NCBI RefSeq assembly: GCF_022846435.1
Contig: NZ_AP025627.1
Span: 2,452,001 to 2,516,000 of the forward strand
Length of the DNA stretch: 64,000 nucleotides
Direction of reading: 5' to 3'
DNA from: Parageobacillus sp. KH3-4
GTDB lineage: Bacteria; Bacillota; Bacilli; Bacillales; Anoxybacillaceae
Part shown: positions 27,459-37,956 of the stretch, piece after piece
Layout: the number at the start of each line of letters is the position of its first letter
Position numbering within the stretch: the first letter of the stretch is position 1
The notes under the pieces: model-generated
The model's input: the letters and a program-made list of their open reading frames with translations, nothing else
Told to the model about the DNA's origin: nothing
Database searches by the model: none
Made by a program: the position numbers and the translations under genes

Positions 27459-27959
27459 TTACGTTGTCAAAATGGGCGATTGGTATTTTAAGCGCCGTTC
27501 CAATTTTTTATACATCACATACATCGCAATGCGCCATGGCACAATCATCGAAAATGCAAGCAAATAAAACATTCCGCTTAATTGGCGATAGTCAATCGTT
27601 CTTCCTAAGTACGATTTTAAGCCAATTCGGATGGCAAGCAAACCGACCAAAATGAAGATAAACGCTTTCGAACGTTTTAAATAAATAGCGCCGTTTTTTA
27701 TCTCAAATTTCGACGTTTTAATGAGAAAAATGGAAAAAAACAAGCCTAATACAACCGCCTCGATAAGCTCTCCTTTTGTCACGCGAAATACTGGGTCGAT
27801 GAACATCAAAGCCCCGGTGCTCATAAATATCGGCGGTAAAATAATTTTTTTGGCGTTTGTCGGTTTTTTCGATGCTTTCATTCTCACAAACAAAATGAGC
27901 AATGCCATGAATACTGCGATGATCGAACTTGCGATTGCCAAACGCATCATCCTCTTCAT
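27459..27959 (-). CDS. ccdC: CcdC family membrane protein
   Basis: A 166-residue protein with four to five membrane helices. Conserved-looking pieces include LPPIFMSTGALMFIDP and the final VPWRIAMYVMYKKLE. It matches YneJ/CcdC, the third gene of the ccdA-yneI-yneJ set. Despite the name, CcdC is not clearly required for cytochrome c in B. subtilis; its job is unknown. It begins about 60 bases after yneI ends. Confidence 0.87.
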   Translation of the reverse strand: MKRMMRLAIASSIIAVFMALLILFVRMKASKKPTNAKKIILPPIFMSTGALMFIDPVFRVTKGELIEAVVLGLFFSIFLIKTSKFEIKNGAIYLKRSKAFIFILVGLLAIRIGLKSYLGRTIDYRQLSGMFYLLAFSMIVPWRIAMYVMYKKLERRLKYQSPILTT

Positions 27960-28020
27960 TCAAGTTTTATGATAATTGTATTATAACAAAAAGCAGCAAT
28001 GGTTGCATACCAATTATTGT

Positions 28021-28380
28021 TTATGATAATAAACGAACCACCGCTTCCATCACACGGTTTTCTTCAAACGGCTTCACGATAAAATCAGCCGCTCCCGCTT
28101 CGATCGCTTCCACCACCATGCGCTGCTGTCCCATTGCTGAACATATGACGATTTTCGCATTCGCATCTTCTCGCTTAATCGCGCGCAGCGCTTCGAGCCC
28201 ATTCATCACGGGCATCGTAATGTCCATGATGACGATATCCGGTTTTAGCGACCGATATAACTCCACTGCCTCTTTCCCATTTTCTGCTTCTCCAACAATT
28301 TCGTGGTTCGCTTTTTTTAAAATATTGGATAATGTCATTCTCATAAATTTCGCATCATCAACAATAAGAATTTTCGCCAT
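28021..28380 (-). CDS. yneI: Single-domain CheY-like response regulator
   Basis: A 119-residue stand-alone receiver domain. Acidic pocket DDAKFMR at 8-14, phospho-acceptor aspartate in DIVIMDITMPVMNG (about D54) and conserved lysine in DFIVKPF (about K102) are all present. No output domain. B. subtilis YneI (CcdB) occupies the same place between ccdA and yneJ. No histidine kinase is nearby, so its partner is unknown. Confidence 0.9.
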   Translation of the reverse strand: MAKILIVDDAKFMRMTLSNILKKANHEIVGEAENGKEAVELYRSLKPDIVIMDITMPVMNGLEALRAIKREDANAKIVICSAMGQQRMVVEAIEAGAADFIVKPFEENRVMEAVVRLLS

Positions 28381-28410
28381 AACCCCTTAACTCCCCTTAA
28401 TAAAACTAAT

Positions 28411-29118
28411 TTAAAAACCAGTAAATCCTCCAAAAATTCTCGTCGTGTACGCAGTGATTTTTGTCATCCAATCAAAAAACAGAACGACTCCCATCGCAAT
28501 CATCACATATCCACCGATTTTTACCATTTTTTCGCTATGGCGACGAATCCATTGCAATTTTCCGATAAAAAACGAAAGGATAAAAAACGGAACAGCAAAT
28601 CCTAGCGAATAGGCAAGCATATACAACATTCCCGAGCTTGGGTTTGTCGCCGCCAGCGCAATGACTGACACTAAAATCGGACCCATACACGGCGTCCAAC
28701 CAGCCGCAAAAGCCATGCCGATAATGATCGAGCCGAAGTAGCCAGAAGGCCGCTCTTGAAACGAAAGACGGCGGTCTTTCATTAAAAAAGCCGGCTTCCA
28801 TATTCCGACAATCACAAGGCCAAAAATAACAATAAGAATCGCGCCAATTTGCCGAATAAAATCTTGGTATTCGCTAAACCATCTGCCGACAAGCGATGTT
28901 CCAAAACCAATGGAAATGAATATAAGAGAGAAACCGAGCAGGAAAAATAGTGTATGCAATAAACTCCGCCGCTGCATCATCGCGTTCTCCGTCTTAAGGT
29001 CACTAACCGATACGCCGGTAATATATGACAAAAATGCCGGGTATAGAGGCAGGCAACACGGAGAAATAAACGATAAAAAGCCGGCACCAAAAGCCAAAAA
29101 TAGATTGACATCAGTCAT
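28411..29118 (-). CDS. ccdA: Thiol-disulfide electron carrier CcdA
   Basis: A 235-residue protein with six membrane helices that moves reducing power from cytoplasmic thioredoxin to the outside, for cytochrome c maturation and spore cortex formation. The redox cysteines are in [11 protein letters not shown] (helix 1) and [10 protein letters not shown] (helix 4). ATG at 29118 follows AGGGGT by 8 bases; the TTG three codons earlier is too close. It heads the ccdA-yneI-ccdC operon. Confidence 0.94.
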   Translation of the reverse strand: MTDVNLFLAFGAGFLSFISPCCLPLYPAFLSYITGVSVSDLKTENAMMQRRSLLHTLFFLLGFSLIFISIGFGTSLVGRWFSEYQDFIRQIGAILIVIFGLVIVGIWKPAFLMKDRRLSFQERPSGYFGSIIIGMAFAAGWTPCMGPILVSVIALAATNPSSGMLYMLAYSLGFAVPFFILSFFIGKLQWIRRHSEKMVKIGGYVMIAMGVVLFFDWMTKITAYTTRIFGGFTGF

Positions 29119-29134
29119 TGAATCCAACCCCTAT

Positions 29135-29512
29135 GTATTTTTATTTTATTGTAGCAAAAATACAACTATTAGTAATCTACGAACAACACGCTTTCTTCGC
29201 AAAGCGCAACTTAATTATTTTCCATTTTCTATCAAAATTTTCGACCGTCGGCGGCAAATAGCGAATTGCCTTTACTGCTCATTACGTCACTGCAAAATAT
29301 AAAATCCATTTTCCGTTCAGTGAATTTTGATCACTGGAAAATAACATCGCTTTTTACACAATTTTCAGGCTTCATCAACGAAAAGGGATCACATATTTAT
29401 TATTGTGCATAAGAAGCAAAATGTTCAAGCTTAAGCTTACCTATTTTTCTTTTTTTGAATTTATTGGTAAAATAGTATAAAGTACACCTCTATCAATTTT
29501 GAAAGAAAGGAC
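29135..29512. other. Intergenic region between ccdA and ynzD
   Basis: About 380 bases read divergently from both sides. No gene, repeat or recognisable operator is seen. The final 60 bases are AT-rich with a TATAAA-like element near 29477, probably for ynzD. Confidence 0.4.
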
Positions 29513-29521
29513 TTGTCCTCT

Positions 29522-29698
29522 GTGTCAAACTGCGAAATTTTAACTTTAATTGAAAAAAAGCGCATGGAATTGATTGAAGTAGTCACAAAAAATGGGTTGA
29601 ATTCGACTGTTGCAATCCAAGTGAGTCGAGAGCTCGATTCGCTTTTAAACATGTATAACAAACAAAACGATAAGCAAAAAAGCGCTCCTCGCCCGTAA
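29522..29698 (+). CDS. ynzD: Spo0E-family aspartyl-phosphate phosphatase
   Basis: A 58-residue helical hairpin with the family motif S-x-E-L-D (SRELDSLLNMY, residues 37-47). Relatives remove phosphate from Spo0A and so delay sporulation. Position between yneF and ccdA matches B. subtilis YnzD. The GTG at 29522 follows AAAGGA by 10 bases and is preferred over the TTG at 29513, which abuts that site. A terminator hairpin begins inside the last codons. Confidence 0.87.
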   Translation: MSNCEILTLIEKKRMELIEVVTKNGLNSTVAIQVSRELDSLLNMYNKQNDKQKSAPRP

Positions 29699-29716
29699 CA
29701 CGAGAGGCGCTCTTTC
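29681..29716. terminator. Bidirectional terminator, ynzD/exporter
   Basis: Arms AGCGCTCCTCG and CGAGAGGCGCT with a 9-base loop, followed by CTTTCTCTTT on plus and TTTTTTGC on minus. Confidence 0.85.
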
Positions 29717-29719
29717 TCT

Positions 29720-31501
29720 TTACACATATTCTTCATTCATTAGCCCGTTTTGCAATAAATACATTTTATAATATAATCCTTTTTGCGCCAGCAACTCCTG
29801 ATGCGTTCCCCTCTCGACAATTTCCCCGCGATGAAGAACAAGGATTTGGTCAGCATCTTGAATCGTGGAAAGCCGATGGGCAATCGCAATCGTCGTTCGC
29901 CCTTTCCGCATCTTCGCCAACGCCTCTTGAATCGCTTCTTCTGTTTCCGTATCGATGTTGGCAGTCGCTTCATCCAGCACAAGTATCTTTGGGTTTGCCG
30001 CAATGGTTCGAGCAAACGAAATTAACTGCCGCTGCCCGCTCGAAAAAGTAGAACCTCTTTCTACCACTTGGTGTTCGTATTTACTAGGGAGTTTTTCAAT
30101 AAACGAATCCGCTTGCACAAAACGAGCGGCACTTTTCACTTGCTCATCCGTTAACGATTGATTGTACATGCGAATATTGTCGCTAATGGTGCCATAAAAC
30201 AAAAACGGATCTTGCAGCACAAGGCCGATGTTTTTACAGAGCTCCTCTTTCGTGTAATCGCGGATCGATACACCGTCAATGAGAATATCGCCGCGGTCAA
30301 ATTCGTAAAATCGCATCAACAAATTAATCACCGAACTTTTTCCGCTGCCGGTATGCCCAACAAGTGCGACTGTCTCCCCCGGTTTGGCGACAAACGAAAT
30401 ATGCTTGAGAACATCGCGTTTCCCGTCATACGAAAAACTAACGTCGCGAAACTCGATTCTGCCTTCCGTAATCAATGCTTTCGGCGTTTTTGCATTCTTC
30501 GGCGCCAGCTCCTTGTGATCAAGAAGCGCAAAAACACGAGAGGCGGAAACGATGGCCTGCTGATATAGGGAAAGGCGCGTCATCATTTGCGTCACTGGTT
30601 CGAAAAAACGGGCCAAATAGTTGATAAACGCATACAGCACCCCGATTTCGACCCGATTTTCCATCGCGGAAATTCCAAAAAAGCTCAGAATGACGATAAT
30701 CGAGACGATGTGAACGAAATCGACCGCAGGACGCAATAACAAACCATCGATTTTAATGTTTTTCACTCCTGCAGCGTAATGTTTGTCGTTAATTTGCGCA
30801 AATTCTTCGCGAAGCCGTTTTTGCTGGCGAAACGCTTGAATAATCGCCATTCCTTGCAGCGATTCATTTAGTTTCGAGTTTAATTCGCTAAGGCGTTCAC
30901 GCATGTCTTTATAAAAAATCGAACTGTAATGGCGATACAATTTCATTATCCAAATCATCACCGGCAAAATAAATAAACAATATGCGGCGAGCCGTGCGTT
31001 TAACGAAAACATCGCGACAAAGACGCCAATCGCAAATACGCCGTTTTGCACAAACGCGGCGAGTACGCTAACAAACATATCTTTGATTGCTTCCGTATCG
31101 TTCGTCACGCGCGATACGATACTGCCGCCCGGCGTCTGATCAAAATAGCGCATCCCGAGCTGGTGCACTTTCGTAAACACGTCCATCCGCAATTCCTGAA
31201 TAACTTTCAGCGCCAATTCTTGAAATTGAACGAGCTGAAAATAAGAAATGAACGTTTTGAGGAGCAAAACAACGATATATGCCAGAGCGAGCCAAAACAA
31301 AGGCGCAAAATCAAGGCGCCGCGGCGTTAAATAATCGTCAATAAATATTTTTACTAAATACGGCCCGAAAAGCTCTCCCGCCGTCGCCAACACCAGCAAG
31401 ACAAAAGCGATCATCGTTTCTTGTTTGTACCATTTCATGTACGATAGCAATCTCCATAACACTTGCCATTGTTCTTTTGGCGTTAACGATTTATTGTTCA
31501 T
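29720..31501 (-). CDS. Heterodimeric multidrug ABC exporter subunit, BmrD/YheH-like
   Basis: A 593-residue half-transporter: six membrane helices (1-330) then an ATPase domain. Walker A GHTGSGKSS, signature FSSGQRQLISFAR (a serine replaces the first glycine of LSGGQ) and a normal Walker B ILVLDEATANID with the catalytic glutamate. The partner upstream has the opposite pattern, so one ATP site is complete and one degenerate, as in BmrCD. Start and partner stop overlap by 4 bases (ATGA), showing coupled translation. Substrates are probably drugs or lipids. It is not at this spot in B. subtilis. Confidence 0.88.
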   Translation of the reverse strand: MNNKSLTPKEQWQVLWRLLSYMKWYKQETMIAFVLLVLATAGELFGPYLVKIFIDDYLTPRRLDFAPLFWLALAYIVVLLLKTFISYFQLVQFQELALKVIQELRMDVFTKVHQLGMRYFDQTPGGSIVSRVTNDTEAIKDMFVSVLAAFVQNGVFAIGVFVAMFSLNARLAAYCLFILPVMIWIMKLYRHYSSIFYKDMRERLSELNSKLNESLQGMAIIQAFRQQKRLREEFAQINDKHYAAGVKNIKIDGLLLRPAVDFVHIVSIIVILSFFGISAMENRVEIGVLYAFINYLARFFEPVTQMMTRLSLYQQAIVSASRVFALLDHKELAPKNAKTPKALITEGRIEFRDVSFSYDGKRDVLKHISFVAKPGETVALVGHTGSGKSSVINLLMRFYEFDRGDILIDGVSIRDYTKEELCKNIGLVLQDPFLFYGTISDNIRMYNQSLTDEQVKSAARFVQADSFIEKLPSKYEHQVVERGSTFSSGQRQLISFARTIAANPKILVLDEATANIDTETEEAIQEALAKMRKGRTTIAIAHRLSTIQDADQILVLHRGEIVERGTHQELLAQKGLYYKMYLLQNGLMNEEYV

Positions 31502-33252
31502 GCTTTTCCTCCCCGTTCGACCAGTGACTCAAGCCGTTGCCGTTCATACATATCGCGGTACCAGCCGCCTTCTCTCATGAGTTCTTCATGTGTTCCCATT
31601 TGCGCAATGCGCCCTTCTTCCAATACAAGAATTAAATCCGCATGCTGAACCGCGCTGAGCCGATGTGTAGTAACAATCGTCGTTTTTCCAGCACGATTTT
31701 CTTTTAAAGCTGTCAAAATCCGCTCTTCCGTTTTGGCATCCACCGCTGACAACGAATCATCCAAAATAAGCACTTCCGGATTTAACAGCAAAGCGCGGGC
31801 GATCGAAATGCGCTGCTTTTGCCCGCCGGAAAGCGAAACACCTCTTTCTCCAACGATCGTCTCATAACCGTCGGGAAACTGTTCGATGTCCTCATGAACA
31901 TTTGCCAATTTCGCTGCTTTTCTCACTTCTTCTTCATCCGCCTCCGGGCAAGCAAACGCAATATTTTCTTTCACTGTCGCCGAAAACAAGAAATGGTCTT
32001 GCGGAACATAGCCGATCGACGAGCGAAGCGCATGTAATGTGTATTCGCTAATCTCACGACCGCCAAAACGAATTTCTCCTTCGTATTGGTCGAACTCACG
32101 AAGCAACAGCTTCAGCAACGTCGTCTTTCCCGCTCCTGTTTTTCCGACGATGCCGAGCGTCTCGCCTTTTCGCAAGCGAAAGCGAATATTCCGCAACACA
32201 GCGGCCGTTTCGTTTGGATACGTAAACTGTTGAATGTCATAAACAATATCTCCAGTTGGAGGAGTGGCGATTGCGTTTTCTGCTTCTGGAATTTCTTCTT
32301 TTTCGGCAAGCAGCTGGCGAACATGGTCATACGATGCCCGCCCGCGTTCGACGATGTTAAACAGCCAGCCGAATGCCAACATTGGCCAAATTAACAAGCC
32401 GAGATAGGTGGTAAACGATACGAGCTCGCCGATCGTTAATTCGCCGGCCAACACCATTTTCGCACCGAACGTAACAGCTAAAAAAAACGAAATGCCAACG
32501 AGCAAAGAAATCGTCGGGTCAAACAGAGCGTCAATTCTCGCAACTGCCATATTTTTCGCGACGACATCTTCCGATTGCGCGCGAAAAGATTCAATGTCGT
32601 CCCGTTCATAGCCAAATGCTTTAATCACGCGAATTCCGCTAATGCTTTCTTGCACTTTGCCGTTTAAGGAAGAAAATGCTTCTTGCGCCTTTAAAAACCG
32701 CTGATGCAAAAGCGTGCCATAGCGGCTTGTCGCAATCGCCATCACCGGCATCGGCAATAAACTAATGACCGTCAATTTCCAGCTTATCGTAAACGCCATC
32801 GTCGCCAGCACGAAGCCGCCTAGCGTCAATGAATCGACAAGCGTCAATATCCCGCTTCCGGCTGTTTGCTGAATCGCTTGCAAGTCGTTTGTCGCATGCG
32901 CCATCAAATCGCCAATGCGCTTTCTGTGGTAAAAAGATGGTGACATTTTCGTAAAATGGGTGTACAGCTCATTGCGAAGCTGCCGCGATAGTTTCACGGC
33001 CGAACCAAAAATTAAAATGCGCCACCAATAGCGCAACACGTATGAGACGACGGCAACGACGAGCAAAACGGCCATCCAGCGCATAAGGATGGTTTTTGTT
33101 ATCGTTCCTTCTTTTATATGGTCAATCACCATTCCGATTACTTTCGGCGGAATCGTCTCGAGAAATGCAACGATCACAAGCGCGATAATTCCTGCGATAT
33201 ACGCTTTTTTCTCTTGACGGAAAAACCAAAATAAGTCGCGAAATACTGTCAT
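31498..33252 (-). CDS. Heterodimeric multidrug ABC exporter subunit, BmrC/YheI-like
   Basis: A 584-residue half-transporter of the same length as BmrC, with closely similar segments such as MSPSFYHRKRIGDLMAHATN and YVPQDHFLFSATVKENIAF. Walker A GKTGAGKTT and signature LSGGQKQRISIAR are normal, but Walker B reads LILDDSLSAVDAKTE with Asp where the catalytic Glu should be. This marks the degenerate-site subunit of a heterodimer. It is the first gene of the pair. The family match is firm; what is exported is not known. Confidence 0.9.
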   Translation of the reverse strand: MTVFRDLFWFFRQEKKAYIAGIIALVIVAFLETIPPKVIGMVIDHIKEGTITKTILMRWMAVLLVVAVVSYVLRYWWRILIFGSAVKLSRQLRNELYTHFTKMSPSFYHRKRIGDLMAHATNDLQAIQQTAGSGILTLVDSLTLGGFVLATMAFTISWKLTVISLLPMPVMAIATSRYGTLLHQRFLKAQEAFSSLNGKVQESISGIRVIKAFGYERDDIESFRAQSEDVVAKNMAVARIDALFDPTISLLVGISFFLAVTFGAKMVLAGELTIGELVSFTTYLGLLIWPMLAFGWLFNIVERGRASYDHVRQLLAEKEEIPEAENAIATPPTGDIVYDIQQFTYPNETAAVLRNIRFRLRKGETLGIVGKTGAGKTTLLKLLLREFDQYEGEIRFGGREISEYTLHALRSSIGYVPQDHFLFSATVKENIAFACPEADEEEVRKAAKLANVHEDIEQFPDGYETIVGERGVSLSGGQKQRISIARALLLNPEVLILDDSLSAVDAKTEERILTALKENRAGKTTIVTTHRLSAVQHADLILVLEEGRIAQMGTHEELMREGGWYRDMYERQRLESLVERGGKA

Positions 33253-33333
33253 CGAACCTCTCCCATCATAACGGAAAATGCGTTATACTATTGTAACAAA
33301 AACAAAAAAATTTTGAAATATTATTTTTTTAAA

Positions 33334-33358
33334 TAAAAAGACACTCCGTTCGAGTGCC
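33334..33358 (-). terminator. Terminator of yneF
   Basis: Arms GGCACTCG and CGGAGTGTC, then TTTTTATTT on the minus strand, 11 bases after the yneF stop. Confidence 0.8.
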
Positions 33359-33368
33359 TGTCCGATGT

Positions 33369-33581
33369 TTATTTTAGATGATTGTTCATCATTTTCATCA
33401 TTTGGTTAATTTTTTTCTGGGATGGCGTCATCCCCATTTGCATCATCATCATCCGAATCATTTGCTCATTAATAGGCGGGTTTTTCTTTAAATAGTTCAT
33501 CATCGTCTTGCGAGCAATGAAAAATCCTAGCGCCGTTCCCGCAATAAGCGCTAGAATGCCAACGAGAATCGTTGTCCCCAT
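33369..33581 (-). CDS. yneF: UPF0154 family membrane protein
   Basis: A 70-residue protein with one N-terminal membrane helix (residues 3-23) and the family block [16 protein letters not shown] followed by [12 protein letters not shown]. It matches YneF, a widely conserved Firmicute protein of unknown function. GAAGGAGGAA precedes the ATG at 33581; the frame is open to 33644 without support. Confidence 0.92.
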   Translation of the reverse strand: MGTTILVGILALIAGTALGFFIARKTMMNYLKKNPPINEQMIRMMMMQMGMTPSQKKINQMMKMMNNHLK

Positions 33582-33668
33582 ACTACTATTTCCTCCTTCG
33601 TGTTGTCTATTTAACAGTGTACTAAACAATGTGGTATTATACAATATTTCCTTGCAAAAATCTTTTAT

Positions 33669-34106
33669 TTACGCAAATTTTCTTCCATCAGGAGAAACAG
33701 TAAGCCATCCATAGTCGCCAAAATGGGCATCTACCGCCAGAAAGGAAGGAGAAATGAGCGCGAGCGCTTGGCAAATGTCATTGGTGACCAACGGACTGTC
33801 GGCAACGAGAAGAAGGCGGCGTTTTTGCACAATTAATAGCGCTTCATCTCCGACCTCGTTTTGCAGTACAAACATGTTGCGCTCTAAATTTTTCCCGACG
33901 TTTCCTGAAAAATGTTCTTTAAGCCCCAATTCTAATCTTGAAAAAGAGAGGCGTTCCGTAATAAACTCCACTTGTTTTCGATAAATGCTCTTAAACGGCG
34001 CTTTGGCGCATTGGTGCTCCCGCAATAATTCGACAATCTTTTCTGTTCGATCGCGATAATGGCCTGCCACTTCTTCGTTTAACAAATAAATCCAATACCG
34101 TACCAT
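33669..34106 (-). CDS. sirA: Sporulation inhibitor of replication SirA
   Basis: A 145-residue protein matching SirA (YneE) in length and position. The opening YWIYLLNEEVAGHYRDR and the ending PSFLAVDAHFGDYGWL align with the B. subtilis protein. There SirA, made under Spo0A, binds domain I of DnaA and stops new rounds of replication as sporulation begins. Sequence is diverged in the middle. Located between yneF and tkt as expected. Confidence 0.87.
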   Translation of the reverse strand: MVRYWIYLLNEEVAGHYRDRTEKIVELLREHQCAKAPFKSIYRKQVEFITERLSFSRLELGLKEHFSGNVGKNLERNMFVLQNEVGDEALLIVQKRRLLLVADSPLVTNDICQALALISPSFLAVDAHFGDYGWLTVSPDGRKFA

Positions 34107-34216
34107 TTTCCATCCCCCGTTTCCACCTTGTTATTTTTTATTATAGAAAAAAGAGAGAAAAAAATATGTCAATTAACGGAAAAATTTTTTCACTAACTTT
34201 GTCGATTTGCCAATAT

Positions 34217-34255
34217 AAAAAGCTGTCTCCTTTTCATATGGAGACAGCTTTTTCA
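34217..34255 (-). terminator. tkt terminator
   Basis: Perfect arms AAAGCTGTCTCC and GGAGACAGCTTT with a short loop, directly after the tkt stop; followed on the minus strand by TTATATTGG. Confidence 0.88.
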
Positions 34256-34258
34256 TCA

Positions 34259-36265
34259 CTATTTTTTCAGCAATGCTTTTACTCGTTTTACTACGTTTTC
34301 TACTGTAAAGCCGTACTCTTCTATAATTTTTTCCCCTGGTGCGGAAGCGCCGAAGCGGTCGATTGCCAAAATGTCGCCCTCATCGCCGACATAACGCTCC
34401 CAGCCTAGCGAAGCTGCCATTTCAATCGCTAAACGTTTTTTGACGGTATTTGGAAGCACTTGCTGCTTATACTCATCCGGTTGTTTTTCAAAACGATCCC
34501 ATGACGGCATGCTGATGACGGAAACGTGAATTCCTTCTTCCGCTAACGCTTGCTGCGCTTTCACCGCAAGGCTTACCTCAGATCCGGAGGCAAGCAATAA
34601 TGCTTCTGGATCGCCATTTTTTGCTTCAGATAGGACGTAAGCTCCTTTTTTCACACCTTCGTATGCCCGTTCTGCCGTATTCGGCAATGTTGGGACATTT
34701 TGCCGCGTTAATACTAAGGCAGTAGGTTGATTGGTCGATTCTACGGCTAAACGCCATGCCGCCGCGGTTTCATTCGCATCAGCCGGGCGAATGACCGATA
34801 AATTCGGCATTGCGCGCAGCGACGGTAATTGCTCGATTGGCTCATGCGTTGGACCGTCTTCTCCAACGGCGATGCTGTCATGTGTAAGAACATACGTCAC
34901 TGGTAAACCCATTAATGCGGCGAGGCGAATGGCAGGGCGCAAATAATCGGAGAATACAAAGAACGTGCCGCCGAACACTTTTAAACCGCCGTGCAGCGCC
35001 ATTCCGTTCAGCGCCGCGCCCATCGCGAATTCACGTACGCCAAACCAAATGTTGCGCCCTTCATAGCTTTCTGGCAAAAAGTTTCCGGCGCCTTTGATTA
35101 ATGTTTTATTGGAACTTGCAAGGTCAGCTGAGCCGCCAATGAACTGCGGAACGGCTTTAGCGATCGCGTTTAGCACTTCGCCAGAAGATGCGCGCGTCGC
35201 CAAGCTTTTTCCTTCTTCATATACCGGAAGCGTTTTTTCCCATCCTTCTGGAAGCTCGCCGTTCATTGCCAATTTCAATTGTTTCGCCAAATCCGGATAC
35301 GCTTTTTCGTATTGAGCAAACAGCTCATTCCATTCCGCTTCTTTTTTCTCGCCCGCTTCTTTTACGACTTGACGGAAATGATCGTATACTTCTTGCGGAA
35401 CGTAAAAATCTTCTTCAAACGTCCATTTATACGCTTCTTTCGTCAGTTTTGCTTCTTCTGATCCAAGCGGAGCGCCGTGCACGTTAGACGTTCCCGCTTT
35501 ATTTGGTGAACCATAGCCAATGGTCGTTTTCACTTCAATCAGCGTCGGGCGGGTCGCGTCCGCTTTCGCTTCCTCAATCGCTTTGGCGATTTCCTCAACA
35601 TTATTCCCGTCTTCGACGCGCAAATATTGCCAGCCGTATGCTTTAAAACGTTGTTCAACGCTTTCTGAGAAGGAAAGATTTAATTCTCCATCAAGCGAAA
35701 TATCGTTCGAGTCATAAAGAACGATAAGGCGGCCGAGCTTTAAATGCCCAGCTAGCGATGCCGCTTCAGAAGCGACTCCTTCCATTAAATCGCCATCGCC
35801 GCAAATCGCATATGTGTAGTGATTGACAATGTCAAAATTTTCTCTATTATATGTAGCTGCTAAATGGCGCTCTGCCATTGCCATTCCAACAGCCATCGCA
35901 ATACCTTGGCCGAGCGGACCAGTCGTTGCTTCTACCCCCGGTGTATGACCGTACTCCGGATGCCCCGGCGTTTTGCTGCCCCATTGACGAAATTGTTTAA
36001 TATCTTCGATGGAAACGTCGTAACCGCTTAGATGGAGCAAGCTGTATAACAACATCGATCCATGTCCCGCCGATAGCACGAAGCGGTCGCGGTTAAACCA
36101 TTTCGGATTGCTTGGGTTGTGATTCATAAATTTCGTCCAAAGGGTATACGCCATCGGCGCCGCTCCCATCGGCATTCCCGGATGACCGGATTTTGCTTTC
36201 TCGATGGCATCAATCGACAATGTCCGAATCGTCGTAATCGCTAGTTCTTCGATCGTATGCGCCAT
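34259..36265 (-). CDS. tkt: Transketolase
   Basis: A 668-residue thiamine-diphosphate enzyme moving two-carbon units between sugar phosphates in the pentose phosphate pathway. [13 protein letters not shown] near residue 25 is the transketolase signature. [13 protein letters not shown] through ND (about 154-186) is the metal and cofactor pyrophosphate motif. The second signature is around [18 protein letters not shown]. Length is normal. It is a single unit between sirA and ynzC, in B. subtilis order. Confidence 0.97.
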   Translation of the reverse strand: MAHTIEELAITTIRTLSIDAIEKAKSGHPGMPMGAAPMAYTLWTKFMNHNPSNPKWFNRDRFVLSAGHGSMLLYSLLHLSGYDVSIEDIKQFRQWGSKTPGHPEYGHTPGVEATTGPLGQGIAMAVGMAMAERHLAATYNRENFDIVNHYTYAICGDGDLMEGVASEAASLAGHLKLGRLIVLYDSNDISLDGELNLSFSESVEQRFKAYGWQYLRVEDGNNVEEIAKAIEEAKADATRPTLIEVKTTIGYGSPNKAGTSNVHGAPLGSEEAKLTKEAYKWTFEEDFYVPQEVYDHFRQVVKEAGEKKEAEWNELFAQYEKAYPDLAKQLKLAMNGELPEGWEKTLPVYEEGKSLATRASSGEVLNAIAKAVPQFIGGSADLASSNKTLIKGAGNFLPESYEGRNIWFGVREFAMGAALNGMALHGGLKVFGGTFFVFSDYLRPAIRLAALMGLPVTYVLTHDSIAVGEDGPTHEPIEQLPSLRAMPNLSVIRPADANETAAAWRLAVESTNQPTALVLTRQNVPTLPNTAERAYEGVKKGAYVLSEAKNGDPEALLLASGSEVSLAVKAQQALAEEGIHVSVISMPSWDRFEKQPDEYKQQVLPNTVKKRLAIEMAASLGWERYVGDEGDILAIDRFGASAPGEKIIEEYGFTVENVVKRVKALLKK

Positions 36266-36366
36266 ATCTTTTCATCCTTTCATCAACATAGTGTCAATTC
36301 TATCATATAGAAAATAAAAGAAGATGTACAATATTCTTGATCAAATTCTTGATCAAAAATAATAAA

Positions 36367-36401
36367 AAAGAAAGCATTTCTATTTTAAAATGCTTTCTTT
36401 C
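36367..36401 (-). terminator. ynzC terminator
   Basis: Perfect arms AGAAAGCATTT and AAATGCTTTCT around a short loop, just after the ynzC stop. Confidence 0.85.
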
Positions 36402-36411
36402 TCGCATATTA

Positions 36412-36642
36412 TTAATGCAGGCGCCGTTTTCTGCTTTCTTTCAATTTTTGTGGCGTCACGTCGTTGCCGTTTGGATCAATGACGGTGACCGAATGCAACA
36501 TATCGACCATCGCTTCGCGAAACGCTTGAATATACTCGCGGCGAAGCTGCTGTTGCTCAAGCGTTTCCTCCTTCGTTAAACCAGATGATTTGGCCTTTTT
36601 GGCCAGCTCGTTAATTCGCGCCATTTTTTGTTTGGATAACAT
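36412..36642 (-). CDS. ynzC: DUF896 family protein
   Basis: A 76-residue, mainly helical protein with [17 protein letters not shown] and [13 protein letters not shown], matching YnzC/DUF896. The B. subtilis homologue is the third gene of the SOS operon yneA-yneB-ynzC; its structure is known but function is not. Here it lies about 195 bases from yneB, a longer gap than expected for tight coupling. Confidence 0.93.
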   Translation of the reverse strand: MLSKQKMARINELAKKAKSSGLTKEETLEQQQLRREYIQAFREAMVDMLHSVTVIDPNGNDVTPQKLKESRKRRLH

Positions 36643-36837
36643 AGTTCCTCCACCTTATCACTGTATTGCTACTCTCCCATCTTATACAACATCAACGGAA
36701 AGCGCAACTATCTTGCTTTCCGCACATTTGCGTTAAAACATGCACCCACGAAATGCGGGAAACAAAGAACACGTTGCGGATAATGGATTTGCCCGGCACC
36801 CCTTCGCATAGAATAAAGCAAAGAAAATAGCACGTCC

Positions 36838-37485
<648 letters not shown>

Positions 37486-37499
37486 TCATCCCCACGATT

Positions 37500-37805
37500 T
37501 TATTTGCTGACGACTAACGATTCATCTCCCTTTGATTTTAGCACAGGAATGACAATTTTTTCACCGGCGACAATTTGCTGGCTCGGCAAATGATTGACAT
37601 CGACGACCCACTCGATAAATTCCGTTGTCGAAAGTTGATGTTGTTCTTCATATTCCTTTGCCAGCTTCCAAAGCGTATCTCCCGACGCAACCGTAATTTC
37701 CATATATTTATCTTTTTCAATCGGCTTGTTCGCGTATAAAAACGCCCCAATCACCATAAACAAAAGCGCTGAAAAAATCATGTAATGTGCAAACATACGT
37801 TTCAT
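37500..37805 (-). CDS. yneA: SOS cell-division suppressor YneA
   Basis: A 101-residue protein with an N-terminal membrane helix (residues 5-25) and an external LysM domain (ITVASGDTLWKLAKEYEEQH) with a short tail. YneA blocks septum formation after DNA damage in B. subtilis and is quickly degraded. The ATG at 37805 follows AAGGGGTGGGG; the longer frame to 37862 runs through the operator and is rejected. Divergent from lexA, with shared operators. Confidence 0.92.
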   Translation of the reverse strand: MKRMFAHYMIFSALLFMVIGAFLYANKPIEKDKYMEITVASGDTLWKLAKEYEEQHQLSTTEFIEWVVDVNHLPSQQIVAGEKIVIPVLKSKGDESLVVSK

Positions 37806-37821
37806 ATCGCCCCACCCCTTA

Positions 37822-37924
37822 AGAATGTTTGTTCGGTTTACCCACATTATAATGAGGAACATTTGTTTGTGTCAATATAATTTTCGAACTTATGTTTGTT
37901 TTTTCAAATTCCGCATGCTATAAT
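37822..37924. promoter_or_regulatory. Divergent yneA/lexA promoters with three LexA boxes
   Basis: Three sequences near the CGAACN4GTTCG consensus: AGAATGTTTGTTCG (37822-37835), GGAACATTTGTTTG (37856-37869) and CGAACTTATGTTTG (37885-37898). The lexA promoter is TTGTTT (37896-37901), 17 bases, TATAAT (37919-37924); the third box touches its -35. The yneA promoter is TTGACA (37875-37870), 18 bases, TATAAT (37851-37846) on minus, with the second box in its spacer and the first downstream. Confidence 0.88.
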
Positions 37925-37956
37925 GTAGGCAAATGATGTGGTAAGAGGTGTATAGG

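Noticed and set aside
33369-33644. Longer yneF from 33644
   Set aside because: The ribosome site and family length both point to 33581.
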